Source: Atriophallophorus winterbourni
Lineage: Eukaryota > Platyhelminthes > Trematoda > Plagiorchiida > Microphallidae
Assembly (NCBI GenBank): GCA_013407085.1
Contig: JACCGJ010001622.1
Span: 1 to 64,000 of the forward strand
Length of the DNA: 64,000 bases
Reading direction: 5' to 3'
Made by a program: the position numbers and the translations under genes. Of this stretch, positions 54,801-61,964 are shown piece by piece. Under the pieces are notes generated by a model. That model worked only from the letters and a program-made list of their open reading frames with translations, was not told the DNA's origin and searched no databases. Within the stretch, counting starts at the first letter, position 1. Each line of letters begins with the position of its first letter.

Positions 54801-55600
54801 AATTTGAGATTTGTGTTCTTCGAGAGTTGAAAGAGCAGTATCAAACTTCCCAGCCTCCATCATTATATAAACTTGATACAGTATCAATTCACTGGTTTCG
54901 TAACCAGGAGTCGAGTCCCTTTGACTTTTTCGAAATTCGTTTAGTACCGTAAGTGCAGTGTCGTAGTTCTCTAATAAATGGTGAATGACGGCATATCCGA
55001 TCCAGGAAGCGCGTTGATTTGGACGGAGCATGAGTAGTTTGTACCGGGTTTCCTTTGATATTATAGAAGTTATTGACGTAAGCTTACTTTGCATGCTTCA
55101 TAATTTCGTAGCTGTATTTGTAGAACTGACAAATCACGTAAAACTTGCAAATTATCCGAGTCCAAACGTAAGGCTTGAAGGTAACATTTGATGGCTTCTT
55201 CATATTTCCTGTCAGACTTTTGAACGAGGCCATAAATGTGCCAGCCTAAAAAGGATGATCATACAAATTCGACTTACAAACAAAACTAGAAATGTTAGCT
55301 TGAAGACCACGTTTAACGCATTCACGAGCTTCATCTTTTTTTCCGAGCGAATTCAAAAGAATTCCCTTCATTGCCAGCGTTTCTGACAGAAATAGAAATA
55401 AGTGCAACTACCTCCATGTTCTGCGTACTTGAAATTTGATAGAATCTGTTTTGCGTATTTCAGGCCATTTTTGTATTGTTTCTGGTCGTAGTATTTCTAT
55501 AAATCAAATTAATTACAATTTTAAATGCACATACTACAACTCGTTTAAAAATAGACAACTCTTTTGGCGGTAACGCGTAAGCATTTACGTTTTTAGACAT
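33319..55600 (-). CDS. NAA15: N-alpha-acetyltransferase 15, NatA auxiliary subunit (whole gene)
   Basis: Fifteen exons on the minus strand join in frame into 955 codons; the human protein is 866. Exons in order: 55535-55600, 55412-55496, 55278-55382, 55088-55245, 54770-55052, 54505-54738, 54208-54470, 53938-54174, 53416-53544, 50918-51067, 48586-48649, 40134-40339, 39402-39510, 36462-36743, 33319-33815. NAA15 is a TPR-repeat scaffold that holds the catalytic subunit NAA10 and docks on the ribosome for co-translational N-terminal acetylation. Diagnostic segments are [53 protein letters not shown], and the basic KKLRNKQRK region at 604-612. Extra length is mostly in the charged region and the tail. 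The first intron sizes are 29-38 nt, the last up to 8.2 kb. Confidence 0.93.
33816..34052. other. NAA15 intron 14, unassigned part
   Basis: No repeat or coding sign recognised. Confidence 0.3.
34053..34305 (-). repeat. Two family A pieces (-)
   Basis: 34053-34197 lacks the tail part, and 34203-34305 has only the tail half, ending tagacagatatgaag. Together they could be one scrambled copy. Confidence 0.65.
34425..34655 (-). repeat. Family E repeat (-)
   Basis: A nearly full copy: gtaccgaatgcttacaacc, aaaatcctaaaagatgggga, gaagaggtgcctacacctcg, then cagcttccttgcggctttcac. Same family as 46920-47157 on the other strand. Confidence 0.6.
34724..34826 (-). repeat. Family A tail half (-)
   Basis: Well preserved, from agcacaagcctgatccaggc to ggcctagacagatatgagg. 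Confidence 0.75.
34827..35366. other. NAA15 intron 14, unassigned part
   Basis: Purine-rich run near 35162-35183. Nothing else recognised. Confidence 0.3.
35367..35828 (+). repeat. Two diverged family A pieces (+)
   Basis: A 3' half at 35367-35462 (ggtaacctggcggtatctta to tgatttcatacatcatg) and a worn full copy at 35628-35828. Other sequence lies between them. Confidence 0.55.
35840..36120 (+). mobile_element. 3' end of the zinc-finger LINE, diverged
   Basis: cgagttgggaagaacttgcc begins a block that matches 31500-31795 (aagctgggggaggtgcagat, atcggagtgtatagtcattt, aggccaacaacaac). Stops throughout. Confidence 0.55.
36121..36461. other. NAA15 intron 14, start of intron
   Basis: No repeat recognised; contains the donor of exon 14 at its upper end. 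Confidence 0.3.
36462..36743 (-). CDS. NAA15: NAA15 exon 14
   Basis: Codes residues 697-790: [31 protein letters not shown], and [14 protein letters not shown]. It matches the human LLMLQSVKRAFAID and HPWLHECMIRLF region. Ends in phase 1 at AGGG|GTACGT. Confidence 0.92.
36768..37187 (-). repeat. Two family A pieces (-)
   Basis: A tail half at 36768-36852 lies 25 bp from the exon 14 acceptor. A second copy at 37029-37187 lacks the distal part and ends gcatgcagctcagtcccg. Confidence 0.65.
37376..37536 (+). repeat. Family A repeat, 5' truncated (+)
   Basis: Starts at ccggtagtgagct and ends tgtgctttcatac. Confidence 0.7.
37537..38199. other. NAA15 intron 13, unassigned part
   Basis: Frames at 37545-37859 and 37741-37977 overlap on opposite strands and show no motif. 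Confidence 0.3.
38200..38784. repeat. Cluster of three family A pieces
   Basis: A minus fragment (38200-38256) runs into a full plus copy (38257-38498) at tacg|cacggatgtgc, and another full plus copy lies at 38559-38784. Confidence 0.7.
38822..38920 (-). repeat. Family E fragment (-)
   Basis: Contains cctataaaagattaggcaca and ggaatgaggtgcttacacctc, as at 47820-47885. Confidence 0.5.
39131..39344 (-). repeat. Family A repeat (-)
   Basis: Nearly full length, starting ggtatgaaagcacaagcccg and ending at ccgcacagcacaga. It ends 58 bp from NAA15 exon 13. Confidence 0.75.
39402..39510 (-). CDS. NAA15: NAA15 exon 13
   Basis: Codes residues 661-696: [20 protein letters not shown] and LAYEIYERK. The acceptor is actcctcag. 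Ends in phase 1. Confidence 0.92.
39604..39992 (-). repeat. Three family A tail halves in a row (-)
   Basis: Pieces at 39604-39680, 39775-39880 and 39898-39992, each preceded by remnants of the tatgtatg or tggtatg tail. Confidence 0.7.
39990..40036. repeat. (CATA)n microsatellite
   Basis: About eleven units of tacatacatacatgcatacat, with a single base change in places. It continues directly from a family A piece. Confidence 0.9.
40134..40339 (-). CDS. NAA15: NAA15 exon 12
   Basis: Codes residues 592-660. It opens with the conserved [17 protein letters not shown], then a highly charged Ala/Arg/Glu-rich helix and a variable acidic stretch. It is preceded by the largest intron (8.2 kb, with the gap). 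Donor AGG|GTATGC. Confidence 0.92.
40515..40640 (-). repeat. Family E fragment (-)
   Basis: Diverged blocks gccaccgaaatcttgaaaag, agaaagggtgaaaactagaa and ctggaatgaaacacccattc. Confidence 0.35.
40641..41110. other. NAA15 intron 11, unassigned part
   Basis: No repeat or coding sign recognised. Confidence 0.3.
41111..41277 (-). repeat. Family A repeat (-)
   Basis: Begins with the tail tatgtatgtatgaaatcaca; truncated at gctcactaccgtt. Confidence 0.75.
41278..41666. other. NAA15 intron 11, unassigned part
   Basis: No feature recognised. Confidence 0.3.
41667..41893 (-). repeat. Family A repeat (-)
   Basis: Full length, from ggtatgaaagcacaagcctg to gctgcacgattgcacat. Confidence 0.8.
42010..42258 (+). 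repeat. Family A repeat (+)
   Basis: Full length but diverged; carries an extra accuttg-type insertion (aacctttggttgttgctg). Confidence 0.7.
42258..43908. repeat. Left copy of a 1.6-kb direct duplication
   Basis: From cggactcaagaattgctgta to gttccagtacatgctacc it aligns, in the same order and orientation, with 45577-47158. Inside are family A copies at 42352-42548, 42549-42632, 43188-43254 and 43340-43490 (all -), and a family E copy at 43690-43907 (+). Many single-base indels distinguish it from the right copy, more so towards the assembly gap. Confidence 0.85.
43908..44025 (+). repeat. Family A repeat, cut by the gap (+)
   Basis: From caaacggattgccatcgtgc to gagtatcactac, where the N run begins. 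It has several extra bases against the family pattern, suggesting sequencing error near the contig end. Confidence 0.65.
44026..45025. other. Assembly gap, 1000 N
   Basis: Exactly 1000 unknown bases, probably a placeholder length. All open frames crossing it are artefacts. Confidence 1.
45026..45576 (+). mobile_element. Unclassified retroelement 3' region with (TAA)n tail
   Basis: A GC-rich segment ending in tataataatataataataat. Its last ~125 bp (cctacgttcaacgatgccga to gtgcaaatataa) recur almost unchanged at 53268-53398, again with an ataataat tail. This fits a retroposon with variable 5' truncation. The upstream end is hidden by the gap. Confidence 0.5.
45577..47158. repeat. Right copy of the 1.6-kb direct duplication
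   Basis: Aligns with 42258-43908. It contains family A copies at 45672-45890, 45891-45962 and 46580-46720 (all -) and a family E copy at 46920-47157 (+). It reads cleaner than the left copy. Confidence 0.85.
47184..47272 (-). repeat. Family A tail half (-)
   Basis: From gagcctgactcaggtcaagt to cctagactgatata. Confidence 0.65.
47273..47518. other. NAA15 intron 11, unassigned part
   Basis: No feature recognised. Confidence 0.3.
47519..47600 (-). repeat. Family A tail half (-)
   Basis: Starts tgtgtatgtatgaaatcaca and lacks the gcaaagtgccgcacagtc block. Confidence 0.65.
47775..48235. repeat. Family E cluster
   Basis: A minus fragment (47775-47890, with gggatgaggtgcctacatct), a plus copy (47945-48185, with gccgcaaggaagctgtcatg and gtatggcagttaagcacc) and a short minus piece near 48195-48235. 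Confidence 0.55.
48236..48585. other. NAA15 intron 11, unassigned part
   Basis: A 70-codon polar frame at 48280-48492 has no recognised motif. Confidence 0.3.
48586..48649 (-). CDS. NAA15: NAA15 exon 11
   Basis: A 64-nt exon coding [21 protein letters not shown] (residues 571-591, written here as the full 21). It is too short for an ordinary ORF scan. It is identified by its fit between exons 10 and 12, the family start IYL-L, and good splice sites. Ends in phase 1. Confidence 0.85.
48816..49045 (-). repeat. Family A repeat (-)
   Basis: Full length and well preserved, ending gtacggttgcacatccgtg. Confidence 0.8.
49197..49312 (+). repeat. Family A repeat, 5' half only (+)
   Basis: From cacggatgtgcaatcgtgca to gagtctcatcactattttc. 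The tail half is missing, unusual in this window where 3' halves dominate. Confidence 0.7.
49546..49964 (+). repeat. Family A repeat with triplicated 3' part (+)
   Basis: A 5'-truncated copy (49546-49731) is followed by two further ~100-130-bp 3' units (49732-49832 and 49833-49964). Units one and two differ at only a few bases (tctaggtctggg, tctagacctggg). Each ends gctttcatacc or gatttcatacatc; the last has the CATA tail. Confidence 0.8.
49965..50352. other. Unassigned; Penelope-like motif
   Basis: Near 49978 the plus strand reads cctgatgaagcccgtgtctg then aagcgaaacgtt, a pattern common at the ends of coding regions or tails of some retroelements. No further element structure is visible. 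Confidence 0.25.
50353..50536 (+). repeat. Family A repeat, 5' truncated (+)
   Basis: From atgccacattgaattgccac to gattgtgatttcatat; diverged. Confidence 0.65.
50537..50917. other. NAA15 intron 10, start of intron
   Basis: A 70-codon frame at 50536-50748 has no recognised motif. Confidence 0.3.
50918..51067 (-). CDS. NAA15: NAA15 exon 10
   Basis: Codes residues 521-570: [20 protein letters not shown] and [20 protein letters not shown]. Acceptor cgcttccag, donor GAG|GTGAGC. Confidence 0.94.
51186..51406 (-). repeat. Family A repeat (-)
   Basis: Nearly full length, from ggtatgaaagcacaagcctg to cacgattgcacatacgtg. Confidence 0.8.
51407..51789. other. NAA15 intron 9, unassigned part
   Basis: No feature recognised. 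Confidence 0.3.
51790..52480 (-). mobile_element. C-terminal part of a decayed LINE (-)
   Basis: Parallel to 26420-27110: cgatcgcgagcgagatcgtt, atcttccggaggacgtgtc, ggcaccaatggtcgaacat and caatcggacagcactgga appear in the same order. No open frame is left. Confidence 0.5.
52481..53008. other. Unassigned, with a family E fragment
   Basis: 52868-52955 (ctaaataaggcaagagaggc, ggggtgaggtgctgagatctc) is a worn family E piece on the minus strand. The rest is unassigned. Confidence 0.35.
53009..53208 (-). repeat. Family A repeat (-)
   Basis: Diverged full copy starting gtatgtatgaaatgacaaac and ending gattgcgcatctgtg. Confidence 0.65.
53265..53398 (+). repeat. Short copy of the 45026-45576 element
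   Basis: tcatgcctacgttcaacgat through gcaaatataatataataata is nearly identical to 45448-45575. It ends 18 bp from the exon 9 donor of NAA15. Confidence 0.7.
53416..53544 (-). CDS. NAA15: NAA15 exon 9
   Basis: Codes residues 478-520: [17 protein letters not shown] and [14 protein letters not shown]. Both ends are in phase 0; the acceptor is tatag and the donor CAA|GTGAGT. Confidence 0.93.
53655..53889 (-). repeat. Family A repeat (-)
   Basis: Full length with a GAATGAATGAATGAATG tail instead of tatgtatg. It fills most of the 393-bp intron 8 of NAA15. Confidence 0.8.
53938..54174 (-). CDS. NAA15: NAA15 exon 8
   Basis: Codes residues 399-477: [20 protein letters not shown], then [18 protein letters not shown] and SKFTR, the best conserved part of the protein. 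A family A repeat ends about 50 bp beyond its donor. Confidence 0.95.
54208..54470 (-). CDS. NAA15: NAA15 exon 7
   Basis: Codes residues 311-398, including [20 protein letters not shown] and [14 protein letters not shown], which match the mid-protein region where human has KGCPPVFNTLRSL. It follows a 34-nt intron. Ends in phase 0. Confidence 0.93.
54505..54738 (-). CDS. NAA15: NAA15 exon 6
   Basis: Codes residues 233-310: [20 protein letters not shown] and [16 protein letters not shown]. It follows a 31-nt intron. Ends in phase 1. Confidence 0.92.
54770..55052 (-). CDS. NAA15: NAA15 exon 5
   Basis: Codes residues 139-232: [20 protein letters not shown] and [17 protein letters not shown]. 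The 35-nt intron before it ends atatcaaag. Ends in phase 1. Confidence 0.93.
55088..55245 (-). CDS. NAA15: NAA15 exon 4
   Basis: Codes residues 86-138: [19 protein letters not shown], then [19 protein letters not shown]. Preceded by a 32-nt intron. Ends in phase 0. Confidence 0.92.
55278..55382 (-). CDS. NAA15: NAA15 exon 3
   Basis: Codes [19 protein letters not shown] through SSFV (residues 51-85), TPR 2. It is separated from exon 2 by only 29 nt, with a GTAGTT donor and TCTGTCAG acceptor. Ends in phase 1. Confidence 0.92.
55412..55496 (-). CDS. NAA15: NAA15 exon 2
   Basis: Codes residues 23-50 ([19 protein letters not shown]), the first TPR helices. Intron 1 is 38 nt. Ends in phase 1. Confidence 0.92.
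55535..55600 (-). CDS. NAA15: NAA15 exon 1
   Basis: Codes residues 1-22: a short leader, then [13 protein letters not shown], the conserved NAA15 start. The ATG is the only one in frame before it. Donor GTA|GTATGT, phase 0. Confidence 0.9.
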
Positions 55601-56364
55601 GAGTAAAATAACAGCATGTACGGAAATAAATTGAAAATTCCGCCAAACGGAACCGTTTCTTTTTCAGTTCAGTTCAGTTCAGTTTGAAAAGGAGAGTAAG
55701 TGGCTAACTGCCAAAACGTTTTTTCTTATTGTCTGTTTGAAATCTTCGACGACGCTAAAAGGTTATCCGGATTGTTCAGTTCAGTTAAGTTGGCACAGAA
55801 CTGTGAATAGCGAGTAAGCCAGTCGAGCGTCCAGGTTTCCTGTGTGTAGAAACCTTAAAAGGAGCGCCCGCCACTGCCAAAGTTAGTTCATTGTTCCTTG
55901 GTATCCTCGTCGAATGCGATGATGCGTCCAGTGTTTACGGTCCCAGTATTTGTAGCTGCGACTGGGATAAACGGAAAAGGTTTCTCTTCACCAAGCCGGT
56001 GAGAGGTTGGCGATGGAAAATTTGTGCGTACATTTAAAACATGACCTTTTAAACGAGGCATTATATAATTGGATTATTGTGTTGTTTTTTTTTGTTCTTT
56101 TAAATCGTGATAAAGACCGTATAAATTTAAAATAGTTAAAAAATATTCATGCTAATTCTGTCGACAGATGACCTGCGTATTCCTGGAAAGAAGTCGGGGA
56201 TAAGCTCGTGCCACAAAGCATCCAAACCCTTTTGAATGCACCTACTGATATGCAAGTGATTAGTTCCACAAGCAATTTGTTCAAGAAGCTTAACACTATC
56301 TGACTGAAGAAGTGTTGCCTTAGATTCAGTCGGGTGTGATTTTTTGCGAGCTTCAATGTAGGCC
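55601..56364 (-). promoter_or_regulatory. Region upstream of NAA15
   Basis: Should hold the promoter and 5' leader of NAA15. Visible are a (CAGTT)n run at 55664-55682 and AT-rich sequence from 56040. No TATA box or known site can be placed, so the call rests on position only. Confidence 0.3.
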
Positions 56365-56515
56365 TGTGGTGACTGTTCAAATAACAATCAATAATATTCG
56401 ATCAGTAGTAATCAATAATACTGTTATTCAAAATTCTCGTTGTTAAACACGCATTAATTAATTAAATATAATACACTATTTGTCCACGCACGGTTTTCGT
56501 TCTTCTGTGGTTGTA
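56365..56515 (+). repeat. 5' LTR of the gypsy element
   Basis: Starts TGTGGTGACTG and ends near ggttgta. It differs from the 3' LTR by several substitutions and small indels, so the insertion is not recent. A primer binding site could not be assigned with confidence. Confidence 0.75.
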
Positions 56516-56559
56516 CCGGAGTCAAAATTGTATGTGGATATAACTGGAATACACGCAGC

Positions 56560-57400
56560 TTCAGAAACCATTCCTCGCTATCCACTACAAATTTGTGAGC
56601 CCAAACACGCATTTAATTCTATTAACGCCATGAACCATTATACAAATAACGAAGACAAGAAGGAAGATGATTTTATCAATCAATTCACATTACCCGTCTT
56701 CAAGGCGACAGACCCACGTCTATGGTTTTCAAAAATCGAAGCTCTATCCGAGTCATAACTTGTTCAAACACAACGCTCACGCTACAACCGCGTTGTTGGA
56801 ATAGTTCCAACCTCCATCGCCAGAGAAGTTGCTGATTTAATTTTATGATCAACCTGCCACAGATCCGTACGATAAGTTCAAATCTGCGATTATTTCTCGA
56901 ATCGGTTCCACCGATGAGCAAAACTTGCGAAAACTCTCATCCATTTCTGTGCTAGGAGATCGAACACCTTCCTAACAATTTCGCCATTTGTTACAGTTAC
57001 ATGGCACACAGAAAGTTAACGAACGTCTGATACGACTTATCTGGTTCCAGAGTTTGCCGAACGATTTGCGCAAAGTTCTGGTTAACATGGTAAACGAAAG
57101 TAACCTAGACAAGCTAGCTTAGGTTGCAGATGAAGTCTATGATATCTCTCGTAACTGATCGATTTACACAGTCAGCCCACCCACCACTTGTACTTCCAAA
57201 TCAGATTTGAACAAGGATATATCTGATTTGAAATCCCAGATCAGCGATTTGAATCTAAAGATACAGCACTTAAACAGAAGTCGAAGCCGTTCTTGCCGTA
57301 GAAAGAAACACATTTCAAGCACTAAATCACACTACCCAACATGAACATCAGGGGTGTGCTACTATCATCACCCTTTTGGGGCGAAAGCCATTCATTGCAC
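56560..57400 (+). pseudogene. gypsy gag remnant
   Basis: One frame (56480-56758) contains FTLPVFKATDPRLWFSKIEA, the typical gag entry motif of this element group. Later pieces are in other frames (RYNRVVGIVPTSIAREVADL near 56780). Stops interrupt it, and no zinc knuckle is evident. Confidence 0.65.
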
Positions 57401-57499
57401 GTCCCCATACAGCTTTAAATCACAAAACCACAATCAGGGAAACCGCGAAGCCAGGCAGTAGAAGCGGCTGCTCTGTCTGGCAATAACACCAGCCGCTTA

Positions 57500-57960
57500 T
57501 TCTACGTCACTGATGGTTCAACAAAGATACGTTTTCTGATCGACACGGGAGCCGAACTGAGCATCATGCCACCCACATACTCAGAACGCAAAAACCACTC
57601 TTTATTGACACTTCAAGCACCGAAAGGTACTCGAATAACCAAATGCGGCCAACGATCACTCTCCATCGGCCTCGGTCTGCGACGAAACTTTCGATGGATT
57701 TTCACTGTTGCCGATGTCAAAACCCCTATCCTGGGAGCCGATTTTCTCTCACACTTTAATGTTTCAGTCAACATGAGTACACGAAAACTCATTGAAAATT
57801 TCACAAAGAATAACGTCATCGGCCATTTTTGTAATTCACCCATAAAAACTATTCGAGTCCTGATTCCAGATTCTGCTTCGAATTACGTTTCGCTCACGAG
57901 GGAATTTTTAGATATCTTCAAACCCTGTACACACGACACCCCCTGTGGAGCATGACATCA
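57500..57960 (+). pseudogene. gypsy aspartic protease remnant
   Basis: The frame reads FLIDTGAELSIMPPTY, with the catalytic Asp near 57543, then ILGADFLSHF near 57735, the protease flap and end. It stops near 57953 before reaching RT. Confidence 0.8.
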
Positions 57961-59250
57961 AACACCATATATCAACCCGTGGACACCCGGTTTTCAGTAG
58001 ACCACGCAGACTGGCGCCTAACAGACTGGAAGCTGCCAAACAAGAATTCGAGCATATGATGGAACTCGGAATAATCCGTCCATAAAATTCACCTTGCGCC
58101 ACACCTCACCACATGGTCGAAAAGTACAAACCGGACGCCTGGTGTCCATGTGGCGATTATTGTGACTCAAATAGTGTGACGATCCCAGATCGATATCCCA
58201 TGCCACACTTACATGACTTTGCATTACCCCTTCACGGAAAATCTGTGTTCTCGAAGTTGGATTTAGTGCCCGCATATCATCAAATCCCCGTAGCTGACAA
58301 AGATATTTCCAAAACTGCAATCACAACTCCATTTGGTGTGTTCGAATTTCTCAGTATGCCATTTGGTCTACGCAATGCTGCACAGACCTTCCAGAGATAT
58401 ATGGACCAAGTTTTCCTCGGTCTATCTTTCGTTTACGTGTACATTGATGATGTACTAATCGCAAGTACAAATCCCACTGAACATCTTGAACACCCTCGTG
58501 AAGTATTTCAACGTTTATCCCACTACGGCATTGTGGTTAACCCCGATAAATGTCTGTTTGCTGTGAGGTCTGTCAAAATCCTTTCACACTGAATTGATAG
58601 TTCTGGTATAAAACCGTTACCTCAAAAACTATCAGATACCCAAGATTATCCATGTCCCAGCTCCATCCGTCAAGTCAGACGTTTCTTGGGTTTGGTCAAC
58701 TATTATAGACGCTTTATTCCACAATGTGCTATGATTTCAAAACCATTGACTGACTTGTTACGTGGAAAAAAACGTGAATCTAAAATGAACGACGAAGCCA
58801 TCAAATCATTCGATGAACTCAAATCTGCACTAAACAAAGTCACTTCACTGACTTATCTATCAACGAACTCCAATGCTCGGGTGTCTCTTGCTACAGACGC
58901 ATCACAAGAAGCAGTCGGCGCAGTCCTTCAACAAGAAGAAGACAATATCACCAAGCCACTCGCTTTCTTTTCTCGTCGCCTTCAGCCAGCTCAAACTCGA
59001 TACAGTACGTTCGACCATGAGTTACTGGCTACCTATTAGGCGATACGACATTTCAGATATTTGCTTCAGACATTTGATTTTACAGTACGGACCGATCACA
59101 AGCCATTAACTTTTGCTTTTTCTGCACCACCGGATCGATATTCGCCTCGAGAAATACGTCACTTTGATTATGACTTGCAATTCGCGAGTGACATTCGATA
59201 TCTTTCCGGCTCGTCAAACACAATTGCGAATAAATTCTCTCTGATTCAGT
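57961..59250 (+). pseudogene. gypsy reverse transcriptase and RNase H remnant
   Basis: 58113-58592 contains FSKLDLVPAYHQIPVA, TPFGVFEFLSMPFGLRNA, and the catalytic YIDD at about 58440. RNase H follows in 58686-59039 (LATDASQEAVGAVLQQ, YSTFDHELLA). A stop at 58590 and another at 59037 break the frame. All catalytic landmarks are still visible. Confidence 0.85.
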
Positions 59251-59379
59251 TAAGTGCTATCGACCTGCCTGGAATCGACTTTGAGCAATTAGCACGTTCG
59301 CAACAAAATGTCACTATAATAAATCGGTACATTACTTCACAATCGGGTAAAATCCGCTGTGTTACGATACCTAATTCTA

Positions 59380-60410
59380 ATTCTTATCTGGTTTGTGACA
59401 TGTCTAAAGGTAATGCCCGTCCAATTTTCCCATCACATTTGAGACGTACCGTATTCAAGCATTTGCATGGTTAATCACATCCCAGAGTAAAAGCTACTCG
59501 AAATCTGATTAGCTCTCGTTACCTTTGGTCGGACATGCATGAAGACATTCAACTGTGGACCAAGAGTTGCCTCCGATGTCAGCAGAGTAAAATCCAACGT
59601 CACACTATCAGTTCCCCTGGTGTATTTCCAATTGTTACTGAACGCTTCCAGCACGTTCACTTAGATATCGTTTGTCCATTAGTGGTCTCTTACGGTTGCC
59701 CCTATATATTGACCAGCGTCGCCCGTTTCACCCTATGGCCATTTGCCGTAGCCATCCCAGATATCAGTGCAGAAGCGGTTGTGAAAGTTTTCGTTCATCA
59801 TTGGATCAGCAACTCTGGTGTACCGAACACTATTACCACTGACAGAGGTTCTCAATTCAGTCAACGCTTTTTCGGGAATTGAATAGAACACCCGGTAAAC
59901 AGCACATACAGACTACAGCCTACCATGCTTCTTCAAATGGCTCAGTCGAAAGATTTCACCGGCAACTCAAAGCCGCAATCATGAGTCACGATAATTCAGG
60001 ACGTTGGTCCGAGTCATTGCCCTTGGTGCTTCTTGGTATTCGTACTACCGTGAAAGAAGATCCCGGTTGATCACCTGCTGAGACGGTGTACGGGAGTACA
60101 CTGAACCTACCTGGCGAATTTCTGACATCTTCCGATTCACCAATAGATCTCACTGTCCCACAATATGTCAGTCGCTTTCGCAGCTTCATGAAACAAATAC
60201 GAGCTATCCCAACTCGCCAACACGCTCAACTTTTCTACATCCCAGCCGACTTGTCTACCTGCAACTTTGTGTTTGGCGTGCTGATCTTGTACGTCGACCA
60301 CTTCAACCACCATACACTGATCCGTACAAGGTGCTCAACAGAGATCACAAGTATTTCATTATTGACCGGAATGGATCAAGAGAAACCGTCGGTATCGATC
60401 GTCTGAAAGT
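59380..60410 (+). pseudogene. gypsy integrase remnant
   Basis: The zinc-binding region ends LWTKSCLRCQQSK (near 59560), and the core shows VHLDIVCPL, NTITTDRGSQFSQRF and GSVERFHRQLKAA, i.e. the D, D and E positions. Stops at 59473, 59880 and 60068 break it. No chromodomain is seen. Confidence 0.8.
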
Positions 60411-60692
60411 TGCTTACGTAGAATCAACACCGGAAGCGAAAGCAAATACCTGAAAAGTTACTTCACAGACCTCTACCTCAGACCAACACGATCCTTCATC
60501 AACTTCCACAGAAACCAACCTTACTCCAGATCCCCTGATAAACCAACCTTACCTTCGTGCCTCAAATACCCGACCCTAAAAGACAAACACGTTCAGGTCG
60601 TATGCTACATTTTCCCCAAACTTTTGATGATTTTATAACCTAATGCTTTTTTCGAGATTCTTACTGTTGTTCGACACTTTAGGAGGGGAATT

Positions 60693-60844
60693 TGTGGTGG
60701 CTGTTCAAATTACAATCAATAATATTCAATCAATAGTAATCAATAATATTGTTATTCATAAATTCTCGTTGTTAAACACACATTCACTAATTAATTACAA
60801 TTCACTCTTTGTCCACGCACGGTTGTCGTTCATCTGTTGTTGCA
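60693..60844 (+). repeat. 3' LTR of the gypsy element
   Basis: Starts TGTGGTGGCTG after the polypurine tract and ends gttgttgca. Confidence 0.75.
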
Positions 60845-60992
60845 CTATACTTTTCTCACCTCAACTAGATGTTCCAGATACATTGTTTTGCTCTACTGAC
60901 TTGCATGATAAACGTAAGTGCCTCTTAGTATTGATTTATCGCCCTCTTCTTCATCATCTACCGCCGACATTTTTCTTTCTAATTGTTTTATC
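60845..60992. other. No feature recognised
   Basis: Spacer between the gypsy LTR and the LTR-like repeat. Confidence 0.3.
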
Positions 60993-61189
60993 TGTAAGGG
61001 TATTGCACTGGCCCAGCCGTGGGTTCGACAGAAAACAACCGAACTCAAACTCGTGTATTGACCGAATGAATGAATATCACAAAATCAGGGAGCGAGTGAA
61101 TATCACACAATGAGCGAAAATCACAATTTCAACTCACAATCGATCTTCATTGTTGATTATTCAATAGTTCGTTCACTGGCTATAAAACA
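60993..61189 (-). repeat. LTR-like repeat, copy 2, with polypurine tract
   Basis: On the minus strand AAAAAGGGGAGG (61190-61201) is followed by TGTTTTATAGCCAGTG and a segment ending near CCCTTACA. That is the arrangement of a polypurine tract and 3' LTR. It matches 30129-30312. No internal genes of this element are seen nearby. Confidence 0.45.
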
Positions 61190-61329
61190 CCTCCCCTTTT
61201 TGAAAAAAATTAATACGGGACGATTGATTCATAACGCGGGTATAGCAGGTTGACAGATAAACGAGTGACCAGCCGCCTGGTACGAGTTGAAAAACGGCGT
61301 GTTGCAGGTGGCGTATTGTTAGGTACTTC

Positions 61330-61860
61330 GTTTCGAGGTTGTGGTCGGGTTTCTGTGGATATGACCTTTCTGCAACGCGTACACAAACGCACTACAAAAC
61401 TAGTGTCGGAATATAAAACAGGCTACACGAGGAGAGGATTGCAACTCTGAACCTGTTTGACTTTTCGTACCGTTATGTCAGGGGTGAATTCATCATGCTG
61501 TTCAACATTCTGCATACAGTGGACCAGCAACTTGAACACCTGTTCCATCAGCAAGAAGCACGTGGTAACAGATCGCTGGGCTAAAATTTAATTATTCTAC
61601 ACTCTAGATCAAATTGTCAAAGGTTCGTCTTTGCTGTCCCAGTTTGTTTTATATGGAAATCTCTGCTCCGACATATCATTTGTACATCAAGCCTGAACAT
61701 ATTCAAGGCTGAACTTGACAAATATATGTTGATTAAATCCAACCTCGCAAGCTGACTTCCTATATTGATAAAACAGTTGTGATGTTTTTATTCATTCACT
61801 ATATTTTCAATCTATGTTTACTGTAAAGTATTTGCTTTTTGGACCATAAAACGTTGAGTT
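61330..61860 (+). mobile_element. CR1-like 3' end
   Basis: Frames read FLQRVHKRTTKLVSEYKTGY, LFDFSYRYVRGEFIMLFNIL and SLNIFKAELDKYML, the ordered C-terminal blocks of CR1 ORF2. The end (gtaaagtatttgctttttgg-accataaaacgttgag) matches the 3' end of the CR1 copy at 4290-4340 apart from its tail. RT core absent. Confidence 0.65.
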
Positions 61861-61964
61861 CCCGACTGAACACTTCCGTGAATGGGATCTTTCAACCATA
61901 GAGAGGGACACCCTCCAAAAGGAAAAGCATATGCTGAGCCCAAGCGGTACACTAATTGTTGTTG

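Larger units (their letters stand above)
56365..60844 (+). mobile_element. Ty3/gypsy LTR retrotransposon, inactive
   Basis: Two ~150-bp direct repeats flank gag, protease, RT, RNase H and integrase remnants in the Ty3/gypsy order (integrase last). The LTRs share actgttcaaat-acaatcaat, gtaatcaataata and tgtccacgcacggtt. A polypurine tract aggaggggaa (60681-60690) stands just before the 3' LTR. Frameshifts and stops interrupt gag and pol repeatedly. The short LTRs and protein patterns recall the CsRn1-type elements of flukes (inference). No target-site duplication was clear. Confidence 0.85.

Noticed and set aside
56908..56945. Hammerhead-like string CCGATGAG-CAAAACTTG-CGAAAA in the gypsy element
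   Set aside because: Stem II would pair, but the core has C instead of U (CCGAUGA), no cleavage side or stem I is found, and the bases code the conserved gag segment STDEQNLRKL.
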